Below, piece after piece: positions 52,536 through 63,751 of a DNA stretch of 64,000 nt. The position numbers were made by a program, and so were the translations under genes. The DNA comes from Pseudoips prasinana (taxonomy: Eukaryota > Arthropoda > Insecta > Lepidoptera > Nolidae): NCBI GenBank assembly GCA_951640165.1, contig OX621249.1, positions 5,321,001-5,385,000 of the forward strand, in the 5' to 3' direction. How positions within the stretch are numbered: position 1 is the first letter of the stretch; the number at the start of each line of letters is the position of its first letter. Below the pieces are notes generated by a model. That model was not told the DNA's origin and did no database searches. It was given only the letters and a program-made list of their open reading frames with translations.

Positions 52536-52639
52536 AGATTGTACATTTCTTAACATACTTTCGTATCATGAGTATGCCGCCTGGTATTATAACTGCAACG
52601 TGTTTACACACTTCTTAGAAGTATTTCATGTTTCCTTGT

Positions 52640-52885
52640 TTTGATTTAAATATTTATGCCACCGTAAAATTGTAAACGCCATCGCTGCATCGACGCCGCA
52701 AAACACGACGGCACCGCATCCTGTTCGCCCGAAAATATCAAGCCAACTGATGGCGTTCGCTTCATTTCGCGCCGCTCCGCACCGCGTTTTGTCACGTAGG
52801 ACCCTTCAATAGGTTTCGACTGTTTGTTGTTTTCGCGCCGCGCCGCTTCGCATTTGCGTCTAGATCGCTCACGCAGAACGTCGTG
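52640..52885. other. GC-rich island in AT-rich sequence
   Basis: CGCCATCGCTGCATCGACGC, GCGCCGCTCCGCACCGCG, GCGCCGCGCCGCTTCGC: many CpG, no ORF above 60 codons. Probably a DNA-transposon remnant; a promoter or exon cannot be ruled out by eye. Confidence 0.45.
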
Positions 52886-53259
52886 TAGCGGTTATTTTCC
52901 TTAAGTAAAAAGGCCCTTCATCTAGATTCAAGTGAGACACTAAAATCACGGGCATTTTTAAACAAACAGCCTCACAGAATACAGCCGCGTTCCAATTCTT
53001 GCAATAAAACGAGTATTAATGATTGTTTTAGAGATGTCGTAAAATTTACTGTTGTACCCGAGTGCGTCTGCTACATACGAGTATAGGACACGCAATTTCT
53101 TTTATTAGTACTTTACAAATGTGTTTTTTGATATTTTCCTTTGGTTTTATAGTTAGCCATGCTATATAGTGTCGGCTTAATTGTTAATATTTCATAAAAT
53201 TTAATAGACCAATATTCGATGCTGTCAACTACATATCTATTTACGTATGTAAATATAAT

Positions 53260-53640
53260 GTCCCGAATTTAGGCCACGGTGGCCAGTTTCAATAGAGATT
53301 GGCCATCTGCGCGGGATATTTTATAGTGCACAAGTGTGTGCGCAAACACAGGAGCACTTTCTATTCCAGCACACTCATGATCCGATGGGACGCCTAGCGA
53401 CACGACCGAAAAGAGGCACAGGACCCGTCGGTCCTGTTCCTCTGAGAGCAGGTAAAGCCGTCGCTTTACATGCTCTCCGAGGCATGGGGGTATAATACCG
53501 CCAACTTCCAGACTTCGGGCTGATGCTGAGAAATTTTCTTTTTACAGAAAAGTCTCAAAATCACTTTTGGCCCGACGCGGGATTTGAACCCAGGACCTCG
53601 TTCTCTGCGTAAAAACGATACCGCTAGACCAACGAGGCAG
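53260..53640 (-). mobile_element. S5 SINE, full-length
   Basis: From TTTAGGCCACGGTGGCCAGT to GCTAGACCAACGAGGCAG, with the box B complement GATTTGAACCCAGGACC. It has a duplicated GTAAAGCCGTCG-type block near 53440-53470 relative to other copies. Confidence 0.85.
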
Positions 53641-53772
53641 TATATATTTACAAAACAAGTAGTATATGTAATATATCAGTTATCTGGTTTCCATAATACA
53701 AGCACTGCTTAGTTTGGGATCAGATGGCCGTGTGTAAACAATGTCCCAGAATATAATCATTATTATTATCTT
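53641..53772 (+). mobile_element. S3 SINE, 5'-truncated
   Basis: Starts TATATTTACAAAACAAGTAG and carries the whole tail to ATAATCATTATTATTATC. It begins at the very end of S5, which may have been its target. Confidence 0.75.
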
Positions 53773-53782
53773 AGAGATTAAT

Positions 53783-53972
53783 TACCGGCCTGTTGGTCGT
53801 GGTTAGTGACCCTGATTGACCCTGACTGATATGCCAGAGGTCAGACCCTTGGAAACCCCTGGGGAACAACCCATGGGTTCGATACTAACCCGAGACAAAT
53901 CGTTGTCTGTGCCTGCGTGTAATTTATCTATAATATGTTTGTATTTAGCAATAAATTAGTATGTTTATAAGG
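53783..53972 (+). mobile_element. S4 SINE with short internal duplications
   Basis: GTCGTGGTTAGTGACCCTGA TTGACCCTGACTG (a ten-base repeat), CATGGGTTCGATACTAACCC box B, TGCCTGCGTGTAATTTATCT core. An extra GGAAACCCCTGGGGAACAAC sits before box B. Confidence 0.7.
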
Positions 53973-54240
53973 TTTTTTTTTAATGTAAAGGTTGCCTGGT
54001 TGCCGTAGAATAGCTTGCCTATTTCAGTTTTAAAGAAATTTAGCACTTACTACTTCCTACAGATGATGCGAAACAATATTTAAACAAAGAGTGTATTTAT
54101 AAGTTCAGCAGTGAAATAATATCTCGAACACTACCTTAACGCTATCGAAGGGAAAGGAAATAGGTTAGAATGGGTTGAGTGTGAGTAAGATCGTCTTAGC
54201 TCATCAGCAAGGGTGGGACGAATCGGTAACGTATGAGTTG

Positions 54241-54700
54241 ACTGCACGTGTGGCGCAGCGGCTAAGACAGTCGCCTCGCCGCGTCCTGTCCCGGATTCGA
54301 TTCTCGCGTCGGACAGCTAAATAGTTGTCACACAAATGTGTGACCCATAAATAGTTGTACAGAGTCTGGATATAATTTGGAAGTGGAACTATTCATTTTC
54401 TAACTACTCTTTTTATCTTTCTGAATAATTCATTCCGGGGAATCGCTTTACCTGTCTTGGATCCCCCAAGACAGTTAAAGCTAATCCCCGGGACATGCCT
54501 GAGCCTTACCGCTCAGTGTCATTTCATTGTGTGCCACTGTTGATCCTGGCTTACAGGAGTTGCAGTGGTGGATAAGAGGGAGGAACTAGTACCGATAAAA
54601 AAAAGTGTGGATGTAATTTGTGTCCGTCTCTTATATGTTTGTAAAGTACCCCGAGACCAAGGGATTAGTGCAGGCGTTGTATTTTTAAAAAGAAAGAGGT
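54241..54700 (+). mobile_element. S1 SINE split by a 228-bp insertion
   Basis: S1 head and core to 54379, insertion 54380-54607, then the S1 tail from 54608 (GTCCGTCTCTTATATG, GTAAAGTACCCCGAGACC) to an A-rich end. TGGATRTAATTTG is present on both sides of the insertion. Confidence 0.85.
54380..54607 (+). mobile_element. A-tailed insertion with a 13-bp TSD inside S1
   Basis: Flanks TGGATATAATTTG (54367-54379) and TGGATGTAATTTG (54608-54620). The insert ends in eight A followed by GTG. It contains a ~24-bp imperfect hairpin (GGGGAATCGCTTTACCTG..CAGTTAAAGCTAATCCCC). TSD plus A-tail means retroposition; the family is unknown, with a relative at 9650. Confidence 0.8.
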
Positions 54701-55244
54701 TCCGCTTACCAGCATACCGTACGCTTCTTCTCCAACTTGGTTAAACAAATAAAAAACATATAACACCAGAGTTATTATATACTATTAGTAATAATGATGC
54801 AACGAGCAGCACCAAACCACAATTAATAAACATATTTTACTGTTTCGAAACAGGATACGGTTATAGTGGCTAGAAAAAGCGGTCTACATTGCTCAGTTGA
54901 GAGCATTATTATAATGAACATAACGGAAATATGCGTTCGCCACAAAAATAATTATGATAATGAATATTACGATATACCCATGATATTAAATATTACGTAA
55001 CTTTTAAGTTCAGGAGTTCAAGTAACAATATACAAGTTGTAACATAAATAGATACATAAACTATTTATTATTCATCGATAGAAATAACAAAAATCAATAG
55101 ACAAGATGTTTAAGAAAGAAGATAAAGAAATATAATTTTCGGGTAGCCAAATATATATAAAAATTCTGTGCATGCAGTTTTTGAAAAAGTAAGAAAGATA
55201 CAGTTTTTTTATTTTTATGGCATAAATAGTTGTCCTCAGTCTGT

Positions 55245-55456
55245 GGGGATACCGGATAAGTCACCGAAAATCGGGATAATGATCGGCGTTCAAATAAATA
55301 AATCGGCATCTATGAGCACATGTGACGTCATAAATGGTCCGGAATCGATTTTCAACGTCGAAGCCGATTAAACGAGTGATTAAGTCATTTTTAACCTTTA
55401 TTTATTTGAACGCTGATCACTATCCCGATGTTCGGCGACTTAGCCGGTAGCCCCCC
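55245..55456. mobile_element. Palindromic MITE, copy 2
   Basis: Shares ends (GGGGATACCGGATAAGTCAC; right ACTTAGCCGGTAGCCCCCC) and centre (CACATGTGACGTCATAAATG) with 45456-45698. About 30 bp of the left arm, including AAAGGTTAA, has been deleted. Confidence 0.8.
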
Positions 55457-55459
55457 TGG

Positions 55460-57234
55460 AGGTACTTTGTGTCCGTCTTATGTTTGTACATTTATCAAAC
55501 GAAAGAAATACTCAGGCAATGTTGATTTATTTCTAATAAAGCATTTAATCCAACAGAAATAAAGGGATTAGTTGTATTTATACCGAATTAAAGTGTTCGT
55601 TCTGGTGCCACCATAAAACTAAGATAATTTTTGTGTTGTTATTAGAACTGTTGTAAATTGCTAAATTTCAACTGGTTTTAATAGATGTGAGGTAAAACGT
55701 TTGGTTATGCTTCTTCTCCTCTTCATTCTACTTTATGGCCTAAAGTAAGAAAATATTTATAATTTCGACTTCTATATCTTCAAAATTTTTACATCGAACC
55801 TTCGGTAATATTACAGATAAAAACGGGTTCTGTAAAAGCCTTGTTCCCAGACAAAAACCTTATTCCTTCAGCACTTTAATATATCTTTGCAATGTATGTA
55901 CGAAGTGCTTAAGCTGCCGAAACAGCGGATGGGTTAATTTATATCTCTCGTAGCTGCTCCGCCGTAGTGGCGTAGTAACTACGTTGTGCTACGATGCGTA
56001 GAACTTTAGTGGACTTTATGAATTCATGGCTGTATGAAATGGAGGATTTAAATGACATCCTGACGAAAAGTACAATCATGAATTTTGTCTTCGTTCTTCG
56101 ACTTAAAAAATATAATACCAATTCGTTGTTAAGACCAAAGTTGTCTTTATTCCATGCGCGTTCGTATTCTCTCGTGCGTAAAGTTTGAGTAATCATATTG
56201 TAAAAAATCGCCTTAACCTAGAGACTGGGAATGATTGAGTTAGGACTTTGTTTAAATATATATTGTATTTAATCAAACTATTGAGCGAACCTGTGCTGAA
56301 ACGTTTTAGTATTAATTGTATTAATTGGTCATTACGTTACATAAAACATATAAAACAATACACGAAAAAAGAGGACCAATATCTCTTAATTATGCTCCAC
56401 GCTAGGTGGCGCAGAAAATAATTTTTAGTTACATAATATATTAATGGGATATTTTAGAAAATTGTAAATGCATATCAAAGAACTTATCACTCAATCACCC
56501 ATTAAATAATTTTCATGTCAAATATACTGTCTGAAGAGTTTATTTACCCGGGTGTAACTGAAAATATATTTCTCTCTTAGAAAATCTGTTATGTTAGGTT
56601 TAAAGTACGACCATACAAAGTACGAGCCGAACGACCGCAAGAAAAAAAATATTTACACAAAAAATCACTTTTAAATAAATAGCAATGCATCAGGAACTTA
56701 AACTGCTACAAACATTTTAATATTTTGGGATAACGATAAGATATTTTGCTGTGTAAACAGTATTTTTGCTTAGAATACGGAATTTATTGTAGTTTAGTAG
56801 GAGTCACCAATTTAGTGAGACTACTAAATTAGTAGAAGGAGTAGAAAATCAGAAGCGAGTTAACATGTAAAGTTATTTTATTTCTTGACTTAATATTGAA
56901 GTTATAAATCTTTTTTAAACGTCACTCACCATCATAGAGAATTTGTAGACTGTAGTTGTTGCCACTACAGTGGTAAAAAAAATACTTTTAGATTTGCAGT
57001 TAAATTCTATCCTTTCATTATCGCATTTTTTTATTAGCACACTTATAAAGATTCGCTACCTATTATAAACCGCTGATTTTCAGTTGTTGTATATTAGTAC
57101 ACTCATTATGAATTCAAGACTTCTATATAATATGTATCATTCATAGTGCCTAAGTGTGCGTAAATATTATGTTTTATGAAATTGTCTATCTACGACGATA
57201 TTCGTCGTCGCATCTGCACTATTAGTTATTAGAC
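55460..57234. other. 1.8 kb without recognisable features
   Basis: AT-rich. The open frames on both strands at 55939-56196 mirror each other and carry no known motif. It is the longest repeat-free stretch in the second half, so a possible place for unrecognised single-copy sequence. Confidence 0.5.
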
Positions 57235-57500
57235 AATAATAAATAATAATAATATCTGGGGACAATGTCACACAGATCATCCTAGCCCCAAACTAAGCAA
57301 AGCTTGTACTATGGGTACCAGGCGACGATATACATACTTATATAGATAGATAAATATGTACTTTTATACATAGAAAACATCCATGACTCAGAAACAAATA
57401 TTCGTGCTCATCACACAAATATTTGCACTTACCGGGATTCGAACGCAGGACCACCAGCTTCGTAGGCAGGAGCACTACCAACTAGGCTATGGTGACCGTG
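57235..57500 (-). mobile_element. S2 SINE, full-length
   Basis: Tail AATATCTGGGGACAATGTCA.., core, box B complement CGGGATTCGAACGCAGGACC (one change), head end TAGGCTATGGTGACCG. Confidence 0.87.
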
Positions 57501-57549
57501 ACAATCGGTAACAATAAATTGTACTAAACCATTGGTTATGTAAACAATA

Positions 57550-57783
57550 AAAATATCCTAGTGTATTACAAACTAAGCAGAGCTTGTACTAAGAAAAACA
57601 GATAACTAATATATTATATATACTACTTTTATTTTTTGAATATATTCTTATATATAGATAATTACACCCAGAGTCAGGACAAACAGACATGTTCATGCAC
57701 ACAAATATCTGTCCTGGGTGGGAATCGAACCCACGACCTGCGGCGCGAAAGGCAAGCATTTACGAACCACCCCAAACGGCCTT
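57550..57783 (-). mobile_element. S3 SINE, full-length
   Basis: TTACAAACTAAGCAGAGCTT tail, ACAGACATGTTCATGCACAC core, GGGTGGGAATCGAACCCACG box B complement, head end ACCCCAAACGGCC. Confidence 0.85.
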
Positions 57784-58337
57784 TTAATTGGTATATTAAC
57801 TGTTGTTTAAATATTGACGAACTTGAGCCTACTACGAGATTTCGGTAGTCTTTCACTAACGGGTTGTTCACAGTTATCGCTTTGATTTAGTGCAGTTTAG
57901 TATTTAGTTGGATGCCGTAAGATAATATATTAGTAAATTTTGATAAATGTACATGATGTTGTTTTTTCAGCAGTACTTTATTGCCGAGTCTGCACGTAAA
58001 AGGATAATGTCCCAGATTTGAGGCCATTATATGAATAAGGCTTGGGTCTCGAATTCTTCTTACGTGTAACAAAATATGTCTAGACGTATTCGATTATTTA
58101 ATTATACATTTTTTGAATACATGCTCCAAATATTATTTAAAGAATATAAAAGCGAAAGGTCAATCATTCATTCACTGAACATGTCATTGAAAAACGACCT
58201 TACTTAAGTAGTAATTTGGCTCGTACGTTGGAGAAGTTAGCTTTTTATTTTAATTTGGTTCAGTAAACTGGCCAAAGCTTTTTGTACAATTTGAATAGCA
58301 TTAAACAAATATAACATAAGTGGTTGGCCTGGTTGGT

Positions 58338-58389
58338 TTATTGAATTTTATGTTCACTTCTTGAAAGAAGTGAACATAAAATTCATTAA
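58338..58389. other. 25-bp hairpin with 2-base loop
   Basis: 58338-58362 and 58365-58389 are inverted with one mismatch; the inner 21 bp (TGAATTTTATGTTCACTTCTT and its complement) pair perfectly. Confidence 0.85.
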
Positions 58390-59230
58390 ACAAAAAGAAA
58401 GTTTATACATAGGTGGGTTACATCACAATATCATAAATCAGTAAAAATTTAAATCATTAGAAAGATAACAAAACAAAAATTTAAATTAAAAATAACAAGA
58501 CAATAAAACCTAGTTGCAGTAATTTACATCAGTAATAATGAAATTTCTTATGTAAGAACAGTCTCAAAGAATGAGCAGATGAGCTAAAAATATGCAAAAG
58601 TTGTTGTAAGCCGAACACATACGGTACAACGGACTTTGGCATATAACAAAAAAAATGGGATCTGGAGGAACTTTACGCGGACGAAGCTGCGTCAAATTAT
58701 ATAGTAAAAACTAATTTCATGCTATGTTTTTAGTAAAATAGGTTTTAGGTAATTACATTTTTTTATGAGAGAGAGTGGGAGTAAAAAGAGCCTAGTTCAA
58801 TATTGTTGCCCAATATGAGTTGGCTCCTACCGTATATTTTTTATTGTAAATGATTCTTGTGTATAATTTAAGATCCGTTAAATTGTATTGAAAGTTGCTG
58901 ATAATAAATGACTAGTACTTAAACAAATCTAGCGATTTGAGACGAAAAAGATATTACGGCCAGGTAGTCCTTGTAGTCATTCGAAAACTAAATTAGAAAT
59001 TTCAATCGGTTACATTTTAGACAGTGAAATAAGAAAACACGAAAGCTTGATTTTGTTAATTTTTGTAGTGTTATTGTTATTTTGGCAAAGAATTTCACCA
59101 CCTAGGGGTGGTGATATTCCTCATTTGAGGTAGGGTTTGAGCGAATGAACGCTATTCATTCACTCAAAGAGCAGCCCGACTGGGGAAGAAACTCCACCTT
59201 ACAGAGACCTTCCTTAATAATAACAATAAT
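58390..59230. other. Unassigned AT-rich stretch
   Basis: Two small inverted repeats near its end: CACCACCTAGGGGTGGTG (about 59097) and TTTGAGCGAATGAA / TTCATTCACTCAAA (about 59137-59169, one mismatch). Nothing coding. Confidence 0.5.
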
Positions 59231-59321
59231 AATTTTAATGTTGTGTTTCTGCCTGTGAGTAAGGTCGCCAGAGCTCATTGGGGGTAAGGGGAAGTGTAAG
59301 CAAAACGTGTTTGCTGACTCT

Positions 59322-59442
59322 TAAAGGCCGGCAACGCACTTGTGACTCGTCTGGCGTTGCGAGTGTTCATGGGCGGTGGTGGTCACTTGCCATCAGGTAA
59401 CCCACTTGCCCGTTTGTCGGCCTCTCATATACAAAAAATAAT
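59322..59442 (+). mobile_element. LINE 3' end with A-rich tail
   Basis: GGCCGGCAACGCACTTGTGA, CTGGCGTTGCGAGTGTTCAT, CTTGCCATCAGGTAACCCAC, CCCGTTTGTCGGCCTCTCAT then ATACAAAAAATAA. Better preserved than 3375-3472. Confidence 0.6.
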
Positions 59443-59458
59443 CTCACCGGAGTTGTAG

Positions 59459-59643
59459 AATTCACACCATTTGATGGGATATCTCGATTGAGAACGGGTA
59501 GAAGCGTCTCTTGGTGTAGTATGACCGTCAAACTATGATCGCCAACCCGTATGCTACGCGTGGTAATTATAGCTCCAAATGACATACATTCCTGTTGGAG
59601 AGGCCTTTGACCAGTAGTGGACTTCATTTGGCTGACATGATGA
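59459..59643 (+). mobile_element. F1 repeat, diverged
   Basis: TGATGGGATATCTCGATTGA, GAACGGGTAGAAGCG, CAAACTATGATCGCCAACCC, then AGAGGCCTTTGACCAGTAGT and TTGGCTGACATGATGAT. Confidence 0.7.
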
Positions 59644-59846
59644 TTTTGATAGTGACACGAGCATGCACCCGCTTGCTCGTGATATCGGATCTGATATTAA
59701 GTGAGTACAACCTACTCATTAGACTCTCGCTAAACCAGAAGGGCCACAAGTGCGATGCTGGCCTTTAAGAAAGAAATAGTTTCCATGTCAGCACCTCTGC
59801 AGCTAATTTTCCTGAGACACAGCTTCATGGAGGTCAACTTGACTTG

Positions 59847-60053
59847 ACTGTACGTGTGACGCAGTGGCTAAGACAATCGCCTCGCCACTTCGTGACGCAG
59901 GTTCGAGTCCCGCGTCGGACAACTATTTGTGTGACCCATAAATAGTTGTTCTGAGCCTGGATGTAATTTGTGTCCGTCTATTATATGTTTGCAAAGTACC
60001 CCGCGACACAGGGATTAGATTCCCTAATGCGGGAGATTGTCTTTAAAAAAAAA
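59847..60053 (+). mobile_element. S1 SINE, full-length
   Basis: ACTGTACGTGTGACGCAGTG head, GGTTCGAGTCCCGCG box B, GTTGTTCTGAGCCTGGATGT core, ends TTGTCTTTAAAAAAAAA. Confidence 0.88.
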
Positions 60054-60093
60054 TTGAACTTATTTGTGTTTTCCAGATGACCGCAAAATCTTA

Positions 60094-60114
60094 ACAACTG
60101 CGGCACACGTGCAG
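60094..60114 (-). mobile_element. S1 head scrap
   Basis: AACTGCGGCACACGTGCAGT is the first 20 bases of S1 in reverse, 40 bp after the full copy. Confidence 0.5.
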
Positions 60115-60617
60115 TAAATTTAATATCACAAAGATCAAACTACCACTATCTTGACCAAATTTGGGATGCACAATGAGACCATTGTGAATCCAAAGTTGGA
60201 TACCACACTAAATCCGCAAAGTAATTTTCATATAACCTCGCATATAGTAAAGAGCTTGAAACTTCATTTTACAACAACGTCAATATACGTTCAAGGACCT
60301 AAAATTTAAACTTAAAGGCTCTTCAACCCCTTTCGACCCCTTTCATCCCCCTAACCCTCCTGAGGAGATAATTTTCATAGTAATTAACCGTCTACCGTCG
60401 TGTCACCTGCCTGGCAGCGTCGGCGCTTCTTTTACTTTTTATTCAATTTAGCTCTAAAACTATTTTTTATGCTGGAACAGACTTTACCTTCATTTTTAAC
60501 GTGTAACTTGAGTCTACATTAAAATGTTCAGCGCCTTACTTAAATGCACGGACTGCCTTAAGAATGGTGACGTCCTAAGTGGTCGAAATTCTCCACATGG
60601 GAGATTCGTCCTCCGTC

Positions 60618-60706
60618 TCCAGATGCGGATAGCGCAAGACCGGCAATTGTGGAGATATTTGGGGGAGGCCTTTGTCCAGCAGTGGACGTCTTTCGGCTTT
60701 TATGAT
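60618..60706 (+). pseudogene. RTE LINE C-terminal fragment
   Basis: In-frame QMRIAQDRQLWRYLGEAFVQ then QWTSFGF, with the RTE end GGGGGAGGCCTTTGTCCAGC. 5'-truncated; the GATGAT tail is reduced to TATGATGAGA. Confidence 0.8.
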
Positions 60707-60804
60707 GAGATTCGTCGGCCTCATTTAACTATCAGCTCGTTATAAAACATATAAATACCTCGCCCACTTATGAAATATCTTCAATAGTTAAAGTTTTTTT
60801 AAAG

Positions 60805-61058
60805 ACAATAATAATATCTAGGGACAATGTCACACAGAACATCCTAGCCCCAAACTAAGCAAAGCTTGTCCTATGGGTACCAGGTGACGATATACTTACT
60901 TATATAGATAGATAAATACATATATACATAGAAAACATCCATGACTCAGAAACAAATATTCGTGCTCATCACACAAATATTTGCACTTACCGGGATTCAA
61001 ACCCAGGACCACCAGCTTCGTAGCCAGGAGCACGGTGACGTAGGCTACGGTGACCGTC
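60805..61058 (-). mobile_element. S2 SINE, full-length with altered head
   Basis: Normal tail and core; the head has CACGGTGACGTAGGCTACGG, where the usual CACTACCAACTAGGCTACGG is expected. Confidence 0.85.
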
Positions 61059-61077
61059 AATGATCCACTAGTGTAAT

Positions 61078-61368
61078 TAATCCCAGTGTCGTGGGGTACT
61101 TTACAAACATATACCTAATTGACAGACACATAGTACAGACGCCAGCACATCAAGCTACCCCAATCTGTCTAATTTCCCCAATTGAAAGTAAACCTTATGC
61201 TTTTGTGATAAAGTTGAAAATCTATAGAAGAAAATTGACAGATTGGGGTAGCTGGATGTGCTGGCGTCTGTACATCCAGACTCAAGAAAACTATTTATGG
61301 GTCACACAAATAACTGTCCTGCGAAATCGAACCCGGGACTATCTTAACCGCTGCGCCACACGTGCAGT
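61078..61368 (-). mobile_element. S1 SINE split by the 135-bp MITE
   Basis: Left part TAATCCCAGTGTCGTGGGGT.. to 61135, MITE 61136-61270, right part TACATCCAGACTCAAGAAAA.. to CCACACGTGCAGT. The S1 consensus reads straight through the site. Confidence 0.88.
61136..61270. mobile_element. 135-bp TA-flanked MITE, copy 2, inside S1
   Basis: Inverted ends of about 34 bp (CAGACGCCAGCACATCAAGC and the complement of GATGTGCTGGCGTCTG), TA at 61134-61135 and 61271-61272. The known S1 empty site proves both the boundaries and the TA duplication, the signature of the Tc1/mariner superfamily. Confidence 0.92.
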
Positions 61369-61758
61369 CAACGATGTCCATTGAATCTTTACGTGAATAC
61401 CTTAGGTAAAATATAAAGACGTTTTTAAGTAGCACAGTCTTTTTGAAATAATACAAATTAAGCTAACTTAGTTATGCCGTCTATTGTTGTAGTGGTGTAA
61501 AGTAAGTTATATTTCTAATAATATATATAAAGTTACGGAACCTTTGAAGCGCCGGTTTTTTTATCTTGCGCGTAATTGACTGTCGACCCATAATTAAGTC
61601 TTAGGACGTAAATCAATCCTTTTAATTTCTCAAATGAACTTCGTATATAATTTACTTCATTAAGGTAGTTTAGATGTTCCGTGACGAGGTGCGATTGATA
61701 GCGGAAATGAAAAGAAAGTATTAAAAATATTAATAGAAATATAATAGCAAAGCTTGTA

Positions 61759-61893
61759 CAGACGCCAGCACATGCAGCTACCCCAATCTGTCAATTTTAA
61801 TTAATATATTTTCAACTTTGTCACAAAAGCATAAGGTTCACTTTCAATTGAGGAAATTCGACAGATTGCGATAGCTTGATGTGCTGGCATCTG
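61759..61893. mobile_element. 135-bp TA-flanked MITE, copy 3
   Basis: CAGACGCCAGCACATGCAGC.. and ..TTGATGTGCTGGCATCTG. TA on the left; TT on the right, presumably mutated. Only 489 bp from copy 2. Confidence 0.87.
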
Positions 61894-61987
61894 TTACGAT
61901 AACTGATAACGGATAGAAATACTTACATACTTTTTTGCAAACATATACATACAATGCACCCAGACCACAGTTATACATATTTTATTT

Positions 61988-62183
61988 CTTTTTTTTAAAG
62001 ACTACGCCCGCACTAGTGAATTTAATCCCTGTGACGCTGGGGTACTTTACAAACATAGAATAGACGGACACAAATTACATCCAGACTATTTATGGGTCTC
62101 ACAAATAGTTGCCCGGCGCGGGACTCGAACCCGCGACCCGAAGTGGTGAGTCGTCTGTCTTAGCCGCTGCGCCACACGTGCAG
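61988..62183 (-). mobile_element. S1 SINE, small core deletion
   Basis: Complete from poly-T to CCACACGTGCAG, but CAGAACAA is missing from the core (CCAGACTATTTATGGGTC). Confidence 0.86.
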
Positions 62184-62431
62184 ATTAAGGTGATAAACTA
62201 AGACCCTCCATCGATAACATGGCGAACGCTTTAGATGCAAACAGATCAACATTCAATGGCCGCCGTTCACTCTCGTAGATGTGAAATATCACAGCTGCCA
62301 CTTAAAAAATATTCGGCGTACGTTACAATATGCAAATATTCCGTATCGAATAAATACTCCATTCACAACCAAATGAGTAATAACATACCTACCATAAATA
62401 TCAAATAATACATGAATATAAATATCTTGGG

Positions 62432-62540
62432 ACAACTAACATGCAGCGATCTGACCCATTAAACTTGGCAGAGTATGTACTATGGCAACCAGACAATTGC
62501 CACACATACTTATATATTTCTAAATACATACATATTATAG
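62432..62540 (-). mobile_element. S3/S4-type tail fragment
   Basis: GGGACAACTAACATGCAGCG, CTTGGCAGAGTATGTACTAT, CAACCAGACAATTGCC; no head. Confidence 0.5.
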
Positions 62541-62544
62541 GTAC

Positions 62545-62935
62545 TTACTACTTATCGTATGGGGAGTGGTTACCCTAGTGTCAAAAATGCGCTCAAGACT
62601 TCCATGAACTTAGCCCTCCTTCCCCCTTTTTTCATCGGACTACTAGGCGTCGGGAGGGTTTTCACCGCTTTGTTGTTGACATCCCATTCTGCCGTACGGG
62701 GCCATATGGGTTTATTCAAGGCTACAGTGAACAAGCATCTTATGGGTACGCGCGGTCCATCTTCGACCACATCTTCACTTACCATCAGGTGAGATCGTGG
62801 TCAAGCGCAAACCCATTCAGCATAAAAATTGCCCTCCGAAGCATGGAAACGCTCAGAAATTAAACTACTTTGGTGGTCAACCATCTTTGATTGACTACGA
62901 GCCTAGTTGCTTAACCTCGCCGACCAATAAGATAA
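62545..62935 (+). repeat. P-family repeat split by a LINE fragment
   Basis: Left GGGGAGTGGTTACCCTAGTG to about 62580; right GCCCTCCGAAGCATGGAAAC from 62830. The 43452 copy is continuous across this point apart from its own middle block. Confidence 0.6.
62600..62820 (+). pseudogene. CR1/Jockey-like C-terminal fragment inside P
   Basis: In one frame: FFHRTTRRREGFHRFVVDIP, FCRTGPYGFIQGYSEQ..: the RTRRR..FHxFVVDIPxxRT pattern found near the end of several lepidopteran LINE ORF2 proteins. A deletion then joins it to the 3' end TCTTCACTTACCATCAGGTG. Confidence 0.6.
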
Positions 62936-62941
62936 GTATTA

Positions 62942-63046
62942 TAGATAATTTACACCCAGACACAGAACAAATTATTCTGCTCATCACACAAAGATCGAAC
63001 TCGCCACCTTTTTCTTAGACATTAACAGCTATACTAACAGACCAGG
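62942..63046 (-). mobile_element. S4 SINE, partial
   Basis: ATTTACACCCAGACACAGAA core, GCTCATCACACAAAGATC, TACTAACAGACCAGG head end. The middle of the head is damaged. Confidence 0.6.
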
Positions 63047-63420
63047 AAAACAAAAACATGCAGCCGAATTAATAACCTCCTGTTTTAAGTCGCTAAAAAT
63101 ATATTTCATGCGCAACAAGATAATTTATCAAAAGAAAATAATTTGCATAAAATAAGCAAGAGAAAAAATTATCAAACTTGTACATACATCCCACATGCCC
63201 ACACATTCTCATTACAATTTCGGTTGCCCATGAACGCATGTTCTTTTACGTCATCAGCTATGATTGATTACACAAATCCGTCATTTGTCTTCGTCCCCAT
63301 AGCTAACGACTTCGGAGAGGAAAGAGTACGGAATTGTATTAACGAATACGTGAAGTGTGTTATGCGAATTATAATAAGTGGCAAGTAGTTTTATACCAAT
63401 AATTATATTATATTTAAAAA

Positions 63421-63709
63421 CTAGCTGTGCCCCGCGGTTTTACCTTCGTTAAATTTTATAAACACAGCTCCTCCCCCGTAGGAGATAATATATAGCCTAT
63501 ATGTTGACCCGACCTATTAGTAATATTGAAGTAGATCTATGCAGTACTTTGTGAGTTTAGCCCGGTCATACATGCAGACAAACAGACAAAAATTCTAAAA
63601 ACTATATTTTTGGCTTTGATATCCATTGTATATCACGCCCCAAGTATCCTTTTTAAAAAATATTCAATGTACTGTTTAGATTTTCCTATGATTTTATTAT
63701 ATGTATAGA
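63421..63709 (-). mobile_element. H-A Helitron, intact ends
   Basis: CTAGCTGTGCCCCGCGGTTT at 63421 (reverse of ..CTAG) and TATGTATAGA|T at 63700-63710 (reverse of A|TCTATACATA). Flanking bases are A (63420) and T (63710), so the A^T target is preserved. Confidence 0.88.
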
Positions 63710-63751
63710 TCGTTTTATCTGTCACTGTATCTTATCGATGTATCTTTCACT

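Noticed and set aside
55939..56196. Overlapping ORFs on both strands as a host exon
   Set aside because: No recognisable motif, similar length on both strands, and no splice signals that stand out; kept only as an unassigned stretch.
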